Shown: positions 1 to 8,442 of the stretch, piece by piece
How the letters are laid out: each line of letters begins with the position of its first letter
Position numbering within the stretch: the stretch's first letter is position 1
NCBI GenBank assembly: GCA_003478355.1
Contig: QUFC01000056.1
Location: 1 to 20,365, forward strand
Direction: 5' to 3'
DNA from: Lachnospiraceae bacterium AM48-27BH
GTDB taxonomy: Bacteria; Bacillota; Clostridia; Lachnospirales; Lachnospiraceae
Length of the DNA: 20,365 bases
The notes under the pieces: model-generated
Told to the model about the DNA's origin: nothing
What the model saw: the letters and a program-made list of their open reading frames with translations, nothing else
The model's database searches: none
Position numbers and translations under genes: made by a program

Positions 1-680
1 CGCATGATGCTGCAGACCGCATCCGTATTGATTCCTAAATCAACGCTGCATATCACCTGCTCTTTTACATCTGTTTTTGATAAGCCTACTTCCTCTGTGT
101 ATGAAAACCGAAGGAAATATTTATGATGTTTCCTTTCCAAAGTTGGTGCAGATGCCTTTTTACCACTCCACTTTTTCCGAAGATATTCCATATCGGTATG
201 AAGTAATTTTACCTGGAACCACTTCCAGTCACGCCCATCAAACAGCTTTAAACAGGCTGCATCTTCTCCCTGCTCCGCTTCCTTATACATGACATCCCGA
301 TAGAATACCGGCATCGCATGATTCTCACAGACCAGCTTCGGCTTTCCTTTCAGATCTCCCTTTTCCCACAAACCAAGGCGTGTTTGATAGGAGGACACCG
401 CTCCAAGTGCGTGTTGAATCGCTGCTCTTCTCAGATAAGATGGCATCTTAGGAAAATGACGGTCAAACGCAAACCTGGCATGATTCTTTTTTGTCTCATG
501 CACCAGATGCTCGGCCTCGTTAAAGCGTTTTTGTAAATTCCTGATTTCTGAAAGTTCTTTCCAGGTCTCTGCATACACCGGGATTAAATAGGAAACCGCT
601 TTCCGAAAAATATCCAGCGTAGAGCAGAGCGGTATATTCTTTTGTTTAATTTCTACTCCATAGCTGGATACAATCTGCAT
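1..680 (-). CDS. tnpB: TnpB-family RNA-guided nuclease / IS605 OrfB, N-terminal 226 residues (partial)
   Basis: Starting from ATG at 678-680, the frame stays open for 226 codons to the window edge. It begins MQIVSSYGVEIKQ. The segment up to about residue 200 is the helical, basic N-terminal region of IS605 OrfB proteins. At residues 211-222 the sequence CSVDLGINTDAV is the RuvC-I motif, with catalytic Asp214. The RuvC-II, zinc-finger and RuvC-III parts lie outside. TnpB proteins are known as omega-RNA-guided DNA nucleases that help IS200/IS605 elements persist. The start lies 9 bases after the stop of the broken tnpA, preceded by a purine-rich stretch. No frameshift or stop is seen, so tnpB may be functional although its partner is dead. 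Whether the rest is intact cannot be judged. Confidence 0.85.
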   Translation of the reverse strand, partial: MQIVSSYGVEIKQKNIPLCSTLDIFRKAVSYLIPVYAETWKELSEIRNLQKRFNEAEHLVHETKKNHARFAFDRHFPKMPSYLRRAAIQHALGAVSSYQTRLGLWEKGDLKGKPKLVCENHAMPVFYRDVMYKEAEQGEDAACLKLFDGRDWKWFQVKLLHTDMEYLRKKWSGKKASAPTLERKHHKYFLRFSYTEEVGLSKTDVKEQVICSVDLGINTDAVCSIM

Positions 681-688
681 AAAGTTCC

Positions 689-959
689 CTACTTTCTTTT
701 TTCCCTCTCTTTTTGTCCCTCCACATAGGCCATTATCTGATCCCTGCTTCGGTCACTTACGGTAACTGCACAATACGATAAATTCCACAGATGCCTCCGC
801 AAGCTCATACATCATCTTTTTGCATTCTGCGTCTATCCCATTCTTCAGAAGCTGTTTTCGATAGTTCGTGCACCAGACAAGATGGTACTGCAAAGAATAG
901 AGATACCATCTAGCATATGAAAGTGCTTTTTCTTTAATCGTAAATATATCTTTTTCCAT
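689..959 (-). pseudogene. tnpA: tnpA, Y1 transposase of IS200/IS605, internally deleted and frameshifted
   Basis: The N-terminal part begins MEKDIFTIKEKA at 959 and carries the family hallmark YHLVWCTNYRK, continuing to about VEFIV. It then breaks: in frame it ends at a TGA at 753-755. A neighbouring frame reads DQIMAYVEGQKEREKRK up to a stop at 689-691, which is the normal C-terminal helix of the family. The central part, with the HUH metal-binding motif (usually HVHLL) and the tyrosine nucleophile segment, is missing. The family is usually about 130-150 residues; only about 85 remain across two frames. The relic cannot catalyse transposition, so any movement would need TnpA in trans. Confidence 0.8.
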
Positions 960-1024
960 ATTTATATGATACCATATATTTCTATATATAGCAAACACCT
1001 GTTCTGTATTATGATAAAAAATTT

Positions 1025-1068
1025 GGCACACCTAACTCATCACTAAAGTAACGAGAATGCGGTGTGCC
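1025..1068. repeat. Inverted repeat at the tnpA-proximal end of the IS element
   Basis: GGCACACC (1025-1032) and GGTGTGCC (1061-1068) are perfect 8-base inverted copies around a 28-base loop. On the minus strand the repeat is followed by AAATTTTTTAT, so it could also act as a weak terminator entering the element. Its position at the boundary between tnpA upstream DNA and the helicase relic fits an IS200/IS605 end hairpin. Confidence 0.6.
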
Positions 1069-1074
1069 GTTTTT

Positions 1075-1816
1075 CAGACTCCATGGAGGAAACCTACCAG
1101 AGCCATTTAGACGTGCTTAACCGCAGCATCCGCAGGCACTTTTTCCCGGATACCACGGCTCCGGATTTTTGCTGGAACATCGGTACTTCTTTGCAGGAAA
1201 TCTTAGAAGAATCAACTGCAGCTGCGATCCGTCAGATGATCCTTCCGTTAAATCTTTCGGTAAAAAGTACACTTTCAAAACAAGCACTGATAAGGAAACC
1301 TCCGACCGTCTACGCAGACTGGTTCATCCCTTTATCCTGCGGAGACTGAAAAAAGATGTGCTGAAAGAACTTCCAGATAAGATCGAAAAGGTCGTTTCCG
1401 TCCATCTGGAAGGAGAACAGAAAAAACTCTATGACGCTTACGCCCAGCGGCTGAAATTATACCTGGCAAAGCAGAGTCCGGAAGAATTCCGGCAGAGCAA
1501 GCTGGAAATCTTAAAGGAACTGACCCGACTCCGGCAGCTATGCTGCGGACCGTCCCTGTTCCTGGAACATTATCACAGTGAGAACGCCAAACTGGACACC
1601 TGCATGGAGCTGGTGAAGCAGGCCATCGAAAATGGTCACAAGATCCTGTTATTCTCCCAGTTTACCTCTGTTTTAGATGAACTTCAAAAGACATTCAAGC
1701 ATGAACAGATCCTGAACCTTCAAAAAGCCAAAAGCGATCTGGTCGAAGAGATTCTCTCCGGCGATGGTATCAAGAGTACCGTTCTGAACCGGGACGAACT
1801 GCTGCAGATGTTGTGA
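1075..1816 (+). pseudogene. SNF2-family (SWI2/SNF2) helicase relic
   Basis: From about 1246 to 1675 one frame reads like the middle of a bacterial SNF2 helicase. It has SFGKKY, then DRLRRLVHPFILRRLKKDVL with the conserved FILRR block, then LPDKIEKVV, LTRLRQLCCGPSLF and ENGHKILLFSQFTSVLDEL (motif IV region). The next residues jump to the family's C-terminal tail (QKAKSDLVEEILSG, LNRDELLQML), so motifs V and VI, with the arginine finger, are deleted. Upstream of 1246 the reading is split between two frames, and the DEAH-box ATPase half is absent. The normal protein is about 1,000 residues or more. The relic directly abuts the IS element, which may have caused the 5' loss. A product would not be an active translocase. 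Confidence 0.8.
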
Positions 1817-1848
1817 TCTTTTATCACTACAACCAGATGCGCACAATA

Positions 1849-1893
1849 AAAATACAGCCAAAAGAATTTTTTTCTTTCTTTTGACTGTATTTT
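1849..1893. terminator. Rho-independent terminator between the helicase relic and the ydjM-like gene
   Basis: Arms at 1849-1864 (AAAATACAGCCAAAAG) and 1878-1893 form a 16-bp stem with one non-Watson-Crick position, which becomes a G-U pair in the minus-strand RNA. The loop is 13 bases. The outer arms end in A/T runs on both sides, so it could act in both directions. It lies 7 bases past the stop of the minus-strand DUF457 gene and about 33 bases past the helicase relic. Confidence 0.8.
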
Positions 1894-1899
1894 CTATTT

Positions 1900-2532
1900 C
1901 TAAAAAATTGACAGGATTCTATCAACCAACCGTACCGCAGGAGCGGAAAAGATCAGTTCTGCTGCCAAAGCAATGGGGCCAAGCCACAAAAGCAGCCGGT
2001 TCACCCACCCATCAGCGGAACAAAACCGCAGACTATACCCTTTCTTCAACGGCCAGAAAATCTTCACCCGCTTATAATTCAGCAGATCCAGCGCCAGATG
2101 GGATAAAAATGCCACCGCAAAATACGGTCCTGCGTCCGGGTAGACGATATTCACACAGCAGGTCAGCATAAATCCCGCCACCAGCGAATGCATAAACGAC
2201 CGATGAGGCTGATCTTTCCCATAGGTGCAAATGATCAGGAACAGGATTCCTCCCGTCAGCACGCGCATGATACTGCTGTTTTTCATCAACCGCTCATAAA
2301 TTCCTAAGTGGAATTTATATTCCAGAAACAGCATCAGTCCGATGACACTAACAGTCACCGCCATCACCTTATCTGCTTCCTGATGCGCCTGGGAAGTGCC
2401 GGAATCAATGTCACTGATCACACTTCCCACCGCTGCCGCGCTGATCCCCGTCACTAAAACCGGCACGCTCTGAGGCTGTAATACTGCTAATGCAGTGGAA
2501 ATTCCAATAAAAAAATGTGTCTTGCCTAGCAT
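1900..2532 (-). CDS. YdjM/DUF457-family membrane-bound metal-dependent hydrolase-like protein
   Basis: This 210-residue protein has several hydrophobic segments (about 22-40, 56-71, 89-104, 116-131, 137-152 and 180-198). The polar signature of the DUF457/YdjM family sits at their ends: GKTH with His6, SDIDS with Asp41 and Asp43, HRSFMH (110-115), and SHLALDLLN with His145 and Asp149. A further block WPLKKGYSLRF (160-170) is typical of the group. Family members are integral membrane proteins annotated as putative metal-dependent hydrolases; some are DNA-damage inducible in enterobacteria. The substrate is unknown. The start is supported by AGGAG 10-12 bases upstream, and the gene ends at a terminator hairpin. 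It appears to be a single-gene unit. No LexA box was recognised upstream. Confidence 0.85.
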   Translation of the reverse strand: MLGKTHFFIGISTALAVLQPQSVPVLVTGISAAAVGSVISDIDSGTSQAHQEADKVMAVTVSVIGLMLFLEYKFHLGIYERLMKNSSIMRVLTGGILFLIICTYGKDQPHRSFMHSLVAGFMLTCCVNIVYPDAGPYFAVAFLSHLALDLLNYKRVKIFWPLKKGYSLRFCSADGWVNRLLLWLGPIALAAELIFSAPAVRLVDRILSIF

Positions 2533-2634
2533 GTCTGTGGTCTCCTATCTCGTCTCCTCATGATGTCATGTGTTTTTTAGTGTACCACAGAGTCCTTCTA
2601 TGTACTATTTACATTTTTCTTAGAATTTTCTGCC

Positions 2635-3576
2635 CTACATCACATTCTGCGGTGCGCCATCCAGCCATTTCTTAATATTCTCACACACGATCACGGCCCG
2701 CTTCTCAAACGCCTGGGCAGAGGCAAATGCCACATGCGGCGTTGCGATCAGATTCGGTGCGTCAAACAGTACATGATCTTCCGGAACCGGCGGCTCCATC
2801 TCAAACACATCCACCGCTGCACCTGCGATCTGCCCCTGTTTTAACGCCTCTGCCAATGCTTCGCTGTCCACAACCGGGCCGCGGGCGGTATTGATCAAGC
2901 ATGCTGTCTTCTTCATTTTCGCCAGCTGCTCTTTGCCGATCAGTCCTCTGGTCTCATTATTAAGCGGCACATGAAGAGATACAATATCACAAGTTTCCAA
3001 CAATTCATCCAGGGAAACAAATTTTACGCCGTCCAGTTCCTTCTTAGAACGATTATAGGCGTACACTTCACATCCAAACGCCTGGGCAATCCGCGCCACA
3101 CGGCTTCCAATGGCTCCGGCGCCTACCACGCCGAACTTTTTACCCTCTAACTCATATCCAACCAGTCCATTTTTCGTGCCTCCCTGGCGCACCACACGGT
3201 CACATGGAATCACATTTCTGACCAGATCAATGACAAATCCAAATACCAGATCTGCCACCGCAACCGTGGAATAACCCGCACAATTGCACACCGTAATGCC
3301 TTTTTCCCGGCAATACTCCAGATCTACATGATCCACACCTGTAAACGCCACACAGACCATTTTCAGGTTCTGGCAGTGCTCCATCACGTTGCGGCGATAC
3401 TGGAAGTTGGACAGTACCACGCAGTCCGCATCCTTGCTCCGCTCGATCAGAGTCTCCGCGTCCTCCACCCGGTTATCGTAGCACACGATCTCCGCCCGGT
3501 CACCGACAACCTCAACCGCCATCTGTTTTAAAGTTTCATTAGGGATTCCTAATGGCTCTAAAAATACAATTTTCAT
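2635..3576 (-). CDS. D-2-hydroxyacid dehydrogenase, NAD-dependent
   Basis: The 313-residue product has the D-isomer-specific 2-hydroxyacid dehydrogenase fold: catalytic-domain halves at about 1-100 and 285-313 flanking an NAD-binding domain. The visible signature is GAGAIG (152-157). The catalytic triad positions are Arg232 in NTARGP, Glu261 in DVFEMEP and His281 in TPHVAF. I chose ATG at 3574-3576 (MKIVFLEP), which has GAGGAGGA 7 bases upstream. An ATG 18 bases earlier overlaps the upstream stop but has no usable ribosome binding site. The gene follows the enolase-superfamily gene with a 14-base gap and is the last of the leftward sugar operon. It probably reduces a 2-keto acid or oxidises a 2-hydroxy acid produced by the pathway; the substrate cannot be read from the sequence. 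No clear terminator follows. Confidence 0.9.
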   Translation of the reverse strand: MKIVFLEPLGIPNETLKQMAVEVVGDRAEIVCYDNRVEDAETLIERSKDADCVVLSNFQYRRNVMEHCQNLKMVCVAFTGVDHVDLEYCREKGITVCNCAGYSTVAVADLVFGFVIDLVRNVIPCDRVVRQGGTKNGLVGYELEGKKFGVVGAGAIGSRVARIAQAFGCEVYAYNRSKKELDGVKFVSLDELLETCDIVSLHVPLNNETRGLIGKEQLAKMKKTACLINTARGPVVDSEALAEALKQGQIAGAAVDVFEMEPPVPEDHVLFDAPNLIATPHVAFASAQAFEKRAVIVCENIKKWLDGAPQNVM

Positions 3577-3590
3577 AAGTAAATTCCTCC

Positions 3591-4787
3591 TCATTTCACA
3601 TAAAATAAGCGAATTGCTTTTTTCAAAATTTCTTGGTCTTCCCGGATACCGATTCCAACAGGATCTGGAATGTTCAACTGTCCGTTACCAAGAGTCAGCC
3701 TACCGTCTAACAATTCATTGCTGATCTCAAATCCCTTCTTATTTTCCTGATATTTTCCTATATTCGGTGTATAAGAAGAAAGATAGAGAATGTATACAAA
3801 GCAGAACCCTGTAGACACATGCGGCGTAATGGTCATTCCTGCCAATTCTGCCATCTTTGCTACTTTTGTTGTCCGGATCAGACCTCCATTATACAGAATA
3901 TCTGGCTGAACCACGTCGGTTCCATGGTTCTCAACCAACCATTTAAAACGCCTTAAACTAGTTTCCTGCTCTCCAAATGCCAATGGAATGGTCAACTGGT
4001 CACATACCGCTTTTGTTGCCCACAGATCATCAAATGGACATGGCTCCTCATAAAAATATCCATTGATATCTTCCATGATCTTACCAAAATGAACTGCGTT
4101 TTCTACATCATAAGAACCATTTCCATCTGCATGAATGATCATATCATCTCCAAAGAATCTTCTGGTTCCATAAATCAGATTTTCACTTCTTCCAGCCATG
4201 GAATCTTTATTTTTACTCATCCGGCCGCCTATCTTGTATTTTATCGCTTTTGCCCCAAGACGGTCTACTTCTCTTTTCAAAATTTCCAGTTCTTCTTCCG
4301 GAGTCGTATGACGGTTTCCACTTGCCACATAAATCATCGCATGATCATGGATCTTCGGACCAAATAACCGGCCGATATTTACCTGTTTTGCTTTCGCCAA
4401 CAGATCCAGAATACTAAGCTCTAAAGCAGAAATACAGGAATAATACGGTACGCCAGCCAGCTTATAATTATTTTCATAGACATAGACTTCTTCCAGCAAT
4501 GTCTCCAAATTTCTGGCGTCTTTTCCAATAAAATACGGAGCAATCTGTTTTTCCAGAATCTGGTAGCAAAAAGATACCCGGTCATTACTTGGCGCAATTC
4601 CCACCAGACCATCTTTGGCCATTGTTCGTACAAAATAGATTCCGCAGTTAAATAACAGCTCAATTTTCTCAATGATGATCGGTTCTGTCAGTCCGCTGAC
4701 ATCGACTACCTTTGACTCCAGAATCGCATCCAGCTGTTCTGAAGCCACCGGGCGGTATTCTGCAAAATCCTGATGCCTCTTATACAT
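3591..4787 (-). CDS. Enolase-superfamily sugar-acid dehydratase/racemase (mandelate racemase/muconate lactonising type)
   Basis: This 398-residue protein has a capping N-terminal domain to about 130 and then a TIM barrel. All acid-base and metal positions of the mandelate racemase subgroup can be placed: KYK (Lys183 and Lys185), Asp221 in HADGNGSY, EEP at 247-249, Glu273 in FGEQE, Asp296 in QPDILYNGG, and His323 in TPHVS. The KxK motif plus Asp-His dyad is known for mandelate racemase and several sugar-acid dehydratases. Given its neighbours (two Gfo/Idh/MocA oxidoreductases, a 2-hydroxyacid dehydrogenase, a sugar importer), dehydration of an aldonic or uronic acid to a 2-keto-3-deoxy acid is the likely role. 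This is inference; the substrate is unknown. AGGAGGA lies 6 bases before the ATG. The upstream oxidoreductase stops 12 bases earlier. Confidence 0.88.
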   Translation of the reverse strand: MYKRHQDFAEYRPVASEQLDAILESKVVDVSGLTEPIIIEKIELLFNCGIYFVRTMAKDGLVGIAPSNDRVSFCYQILEKQIAPYFIGKDARNLETLLEEVYVYENNYKLAGVPYYSCISALELSILDLLAKAKQVNIGRLFGPKIHDHAMIYVASGNRHTTPEEELEILKREVDRLGAKAIKYKIGGRMSKNKDSMAGRSENLIYGTRRFFGDDMIIHADGNGSYDVENAVHFGKIMEDINGYFYEEPCPFDDLWATKAVCDQLTIPLAFGEQETSLRRFKWLVENHGTDVVQPDILYNGGLIRTTKVAKMAELAGMTITPHVSTGFCFVYILYLSSYTPNIGKYQENKKGFEISNELLDGRLTLGNGQLNIPDPVGIGIREDQEILKKAIRLFYVK

Positions 4788-4799
4788 GATCTCTTCCTC

Positions 4800-6101
4800 C
4801 TAAAAATTTACAAGAGTTCCTACTTTTATCGGCATTCCAGATGCAATGGATTTATTGGCCGCAACACCGGTCAAAATGGATTTTATACCGTCTACATGAT
4901 CTGCTGCACGATGGAATTCATCCTCCTGTGCGCCTGGATGGAATAAATCTTCCAGCATCACCGGATCACCGCCACCATGACCTCCTTCAATCTTCTTAAT
5001 TGGGACAATATACGGTTCGCCAATCATCGGATATACTTTAATCTCATATGTCTTGGTAGCCCCTTCATTTTTCTTATCTCCACCCGCATTAATATATGGG
5101 CGTTCCACTGCATGATACTCAATTCTTCCTTTCGAACCATTGATCATGACATTAAAACCTTCCCATGGAAGATAACTGTTCAAAGAATAGCTCATCATTA
5201 CATTATTTTTGTAACGCACCAGAACCGCCATAGTATCTTCAATGCTGATATCATCACCGAATACACTTCGATCACGGATATAACCGCTGTCTTTCTCGGC
5301 ATCCAGATACATTGCTTTCAAAGTCGGATTGTTGTCCATATCAATGGCAAAATGATCTCCCTTGGCAGCCTCACTTCCATGACATCTGTAATAAAAATCC
5401 TTCACTCCCCGCTTTTCTGCATTCTGTTTTCCGTAGAAATTCAGATCGCCAAAGGCAAATACCGTATCTGGCTCTGTTCCCAGCCAGAAATTCACCAGAT
5501 CAAAATGATGCGTCGCTTTGTGTACCAGTAAACCACCACTGTTAGCTTTATTTCTATGCCACCTACGATAATAATCCGCACCATGAACCGTATTTAACAG
5601 CCATTCAAAATGAACAGAAAATACATCTCCGATCACCCCATCCCGGATCAGTTCGCGGATCTTCGTGTGATGAGGCGCATAACGGTAGTTAAAAGCTACA
5701 CGAATATGTCTTCCGGTCTTTTTCTGGGCATCAATGATTCTCTGGGCCTTTCTCTCATCCGTTGTGATCGGTTTTTCTGTTACCACATCACAGCCTAATT
5801 CCATGGACTTTACGATATATTCGTCATGAGTCCGGTCTACGCTGGTTACAATAATCACATCTGGCTTTTCTGTCTGAACCATTGTCTCAAAATCTAAATA
5901 ATTGTAAGTAGGAATTGGCTCATGATCAAACTTTTCTTTGATCATACGATTTGCATAATCCATTCTTGTCTGGCTCTGATCACAGAATCCCACCAGTTCA
6001 CAACTATCTGTATAGGTAGAGCAAAGAGCCTCATAATACATTCTGGCTCTTCCACCTACTCCAACCTGTGCATACCGTACTTTCTTTCCATTTGTCTCCA
6101 T
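4800..6101 (-). CDS. Gfo/Idh/MocA-family oxidoreductase (433 aa)
   Basis: An N-terminal Rossmann domain carries GVGGRA (14-19), followed by the hallmark EKP at 109-111 (VVTEKPITT). The C-terminal alpha/beta domain includes KATHHFDLVNFWLG (195-208), the region that places the catalytic histidine/aspartate in this family. At 433 residues it is longer than the usual 330-390; the extra length lies in the C-terminal domain (about 215-290 and 340-400). Members oxidise or reduce sugars or inositols with a tightly bound NAD(P), and some are NAD-dependent hydrolases. The start is supported by AAAGGGG 5 bases upstream. The gene lies 27 bases downstream of the AraC regulator in the same operon. A role in oxidising the imported sugar is inferred. 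Confidence 0.9.
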   Translation of the reverse strand: METNGKKVRYAQVGVGGRARMYYEALCSTYTDSCELVGFCDQSQTRMDYANRMIKEKFDHEPIPTYNYLDFETMVQTEKPDVIIVTSVDRTHDEYIVKSMELGCDVVTEKPITTDERKAQRIIDAQKKTGRHIRVAFNYRYAPHHTKIRELIRDGVIGDVFSVHFEWLLNTVHGADYYRRWHRNKANSGGLLVHKATHHFDLVNFWLGTEPDTVFAFGDLNFYGKQNAEKRGVKDFYYRCHGSEAAKGDHFAIDMDNNPTLKAMYLDAEKDSGYIRDRSVFGDDISIEDTMAVLVRYKNNVMMSYSLNSYLPWEGFNVMINGSKGRIEYHAVERPYINAGGDKKNEGATKTYEIKVYPMIGEPYIVPIKKIEGGHGGGDPVMLEDLFHPGAQEDEFHRAADHVDGIKSILTGVAANKSIASGMPIKVGTLVNF

Positions 6102-6128
6102 AACGTTCCCCTTTCTTAATGTATATAA

Positions 6129-8372
6129 TTATTTTCTTCGTTCTCTTTCATTTTTCCGGTATTGTCCCGGTGTCAGAAACGTATATTTCTTGAACACACG
6201 AATAAAATTCTGTGGACTGCTATAACCAAAACGCTCTGCCAATTCATTGACACTGATATCTGTTTCTGCCAGAAGTGTCTTACACCGTTCCATCTTCTTA
6301 TTGCTGATAAAATCTGTATAAGTCATACCGGTTTTCTTTTTAAACCACCGGCTTAAGTAATTGGAATTGTAATTGAAATGTCTTGCGCACTCTTCCAGGT
6401 TGATGTCCTGTTCGATGTTATCCAACAGATATTCGATGATCTGCTGCATCATATCCCGATCTTTTGCCTGACTGCAGATTGCAGCAAATAATGGTTCCAG
6501 TAAGTACTCCCAGAGGTAGCTGTTCAGTTTTTCACAGTTATTCACGGTTTTTGTGATATCAAAATCTACAATATCCCCAACTTTTTCATAATCCGGATTC
6601 AACGCATAATCATTGTAAACATTCAGGATTTCTGAAACCAGTTTACAAATCTCCAGTTTAAATACATAATATGGAAGTGTAGAAATTTCCTGTATATAAT
6701 CTACTAGTTCCTTTTTACACGCTTCTGGTTCTCCAATATCAACAGAATGCATCAGCTGAACCCTCTGTTTCTTTACCCCCAAACTAGCGGTATGTTCTGA
6801 AGCAGTACTATGACTATGATAAAATTTCACCTCTCCCTCTGCACCAATAGCGTCCTGAAGGGCTTTTTTACTTTCTTCTGCTCCTGTTTTTATGTTTTTC
6901 AGCTGCGTAAATCCCTGGCTGATTCCAATATTTACCGGATATCCCATATATTTCTTTACAGTCGTTGTGATCATAACCGCCAGAAGCTGAGCTTTCATTC
7001 CCGCACTTTCTGCCGAATCTGTCTTCATATAAAAAGTCAGATACAATAAAGATCCAATCAATACAGGTGGAAATGCCTCTTCTGGAATAATCAGTTCATT
7101 GACAATATTATCCAGTGCGAATAAATACAACTGTTTATCTTCTGGTGTTGCAAAATGGCAATTATATTTCACTGCCATAACAAAAAACATTCCGCTATCA
7201 AACTGCTTTAGCTGAAAACCATTTTTTTCAAATATTTTTTGATCCGGATCTGTAATTTCTCCCTGGTAAATTTTTCTCAAAAACAGCTGTTGTCCATCTT
7301 TTTGATCTTTTTTCAATTTCTGTTTCATTTCCACATTTTTATTTACCATGTACTCGACCCGTTCCATCAATCCGTCTTCTGCACGGATTGTCTCTGGGGC
7401 ATCTTCCGCATACCGCATTCCATTTGTGACTGTTTCATCAATTTTTCCAATGGGACTGTATAGTTTTTTTGATGCTAAAACAATCACTGCTACATCCAAC
7501 ATCAACAGGTTAAAAATTACAAACAGGATAATATAAGAAATTCTCTTTAAATTTCCATAAATCTGATTCTGTGGTACCAGCAACAGATATTTCCAGCCAT
7601 TGTAATCGGATATCTTCTGAAACATTACATACTTTTCATCTTGAAAACGAACTTCTGATACATCAATTTCCGCGTTTTCATTTTTTATCTCTTTTACAAC
7701 CCTGATATCATCCCAGATATGAATACTTTTACCGGCTCCGGCCATAACCATATTTTCCTTATCAATCAACAGAAGCCGCTCTCCTTCTTCCCTTCTGTCC
7801 TTTTGATGAAGCATGGTCCGTGTATCAAATTTGGCGATCAACATTCCGCGTCCTGTTTTGGAATTAATGGGAATTCTGCGGCACATATATAACTGGTCCT
7901 GATCCCGGTACCAAAACGCCGACTGCTCTGTCCGAAGCAGCATCTGAATCATTTTCTGGTTGGCATCCTCTTCAATGTTATGAAAGCTGGTGTTTCCCAG
8001 AATCCATCCCTGCTGCTGGCTGACCAGATATAATTCCTCTAATTCCGTTTCCGTGTTGCTGATCAACTGAAGTTCTTCCTGAAGTGCATTAAAAGCCTGG
8101 AAATTCTTTGCTTCCCGCTCTTTTCCTATCGTGGATAAACAAGTATCCTTTAGTCCAAGGCGGATGAGAGCCATATCCACATAGCTGAAGCTGATTTCAA
8201 ACTCCTGCTGGTCATTTTCCAGCTGCGACATCGCTGTCCGATACACTGCCGTTCGCTGCTGATTGACAAAGGAATACATAAAATAGCTTAAAAACATGAC
8301 TGGAACTAAACTGACGATAAAAAGTACGGCCAATATCTGTTTATAATACCGGTTTTTTAAGTGCTTTCCCAT
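6129..8372 (-). CDS. Membrane-anchored AraC-family transcriptional regulator
   Basis: This 747-residue protein has a transmembrane segment at about 12-36 and an extracytoplasmic region of about 240 residues, probably a Cache-type sensor fold. A second transmembrane segment lies at about 278-300, then a cytoplasmic linker. A C-terminal AraC DNA-binding domain (about 645-747) has two helix-turn-helix units: one around INLEECARHFNYNSNYLSRW, the other around ISVNELAERFGYSSPQNF. It ends with the typical FLTPGQYRK. One-component membrane AraC regulators of this build commonly sit beside YtcP/LplB-type sugar importers in Firmicutes and activate them. The start is supported by GGGGGAACCT just upstream. 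The 70-base gap before it contains a TATAAT (8406-8411 on the minus strand), so it may have its own weak promoter. Confidence 0.92.
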   Translation of the reverse strand: MGKHLKNRYYKQILAVLFIVSLVPVMFLSYFMYSFVNQQRTAVYRTAMSQLENDQQEFEISFSYVDMALIRLGLKDTCLSTIGKEREAKNFQAFNALQEELQLISNTETELEELYLVSQQQGWILGNTSFHNIEEDANQKMIQMLLRTEQSAFWYRDQDQLYMCRRIPINSKTGRGMLIAKFDTRTMLHQKDRREEGERLLLIDKENMVMAGAGKSIHIWDDIRVVKEIKNENAEIDVSEVRFQDEKYVMFQKISDYNGWKYLLLVPQNQIYGNLKRISYIILFVIFNLLMLDVAVIVLASKKLYSPIGKIDETVTNGMRYAEDAPETIRAEDGLMERVEYMVNKNVEMKQKLKKDQKDGQQLFLRKIYQGEITDPDQKIFEKNGFQLKQFDSGMFFVMAVKYNCHFATPEDKQLYLFALDNIVNELIIPEEAFPPVLIGSLLYLTFYMKTDSAESAGMKAQLLAVMITTTVKKYMGYPVNIGISQGFTQLKNIKTGAEESKKALQDAIGAEGEVKFYHSHSTASEHTASLGVKKQRVQLMHSVDIGEPEACKKELVDYIQEISTLPYYVFKLEICKLVSEILNVYNDYALNPDYEKVGDIVDFDITKTVNNCEKLNSYLWEYLLEPLFAAICSQAKDRDMMQQIIEYLLDNIEQDINLEECARHFNYNSNYLSRWFKKKTGMTYTDFISNKKMERCKTLLAETDISVNELAERFGYSSPQNFIRVFKKYTFLTPGQYRKNERERRK

Positions 8373-8442
8373 AGGTTCCCCCCTGTTACTTTTTCTTTAC
8401 CGTTTATTATAACACTTTTATACGCCTTTTTTATCTTCAACT

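Larger units (their letters stand above)
1..1070 (-). mobile_element. IS200/IS605-type insertion sequence, partial (runs off the left edge)
   Basis: A minus-strand tnpA relic is followed by a tnpB frame that leaves the window. An 8-bp perfect inverted repeat (GGCACACC at 1025-1032, GGTGTGCC at 1061-1068) sits at the tnpA-proximal end, where IS200/IS605 elements carry their subterminal hairpin. Helicase-like coding sequence begins immediately to the right of that hairpin, so the left end of the element is placed at about 1070. The exact boundary and the TTAC-like target cannot be fixed from one copy. The right end is outside the window. Confidence 0.7.

Noticed and set aside
77..536. Plus-strand open frames across the left edge
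   Set aside because: They are antisense to a clear TnpB frame and show no family resemblance or ribosome binding sites.
2559..2570. CATGA-TG-TCATG palindrome followed by TTTTTT downstream of the dehydrogenase
   Set aside because: The stem is only 5 bp with a 2-base loop, and the T-run is on the plus strand, which is the wrong direction for the minus-strand operon.
3577..3594. Upstream ATG of the 2-hydroxyacid dehydrogenase overlapping the preceding stop
   Set aside because: The strong GAGGAGGA lies inside this extension and is correctly placed for the ATG at 3574-3576.
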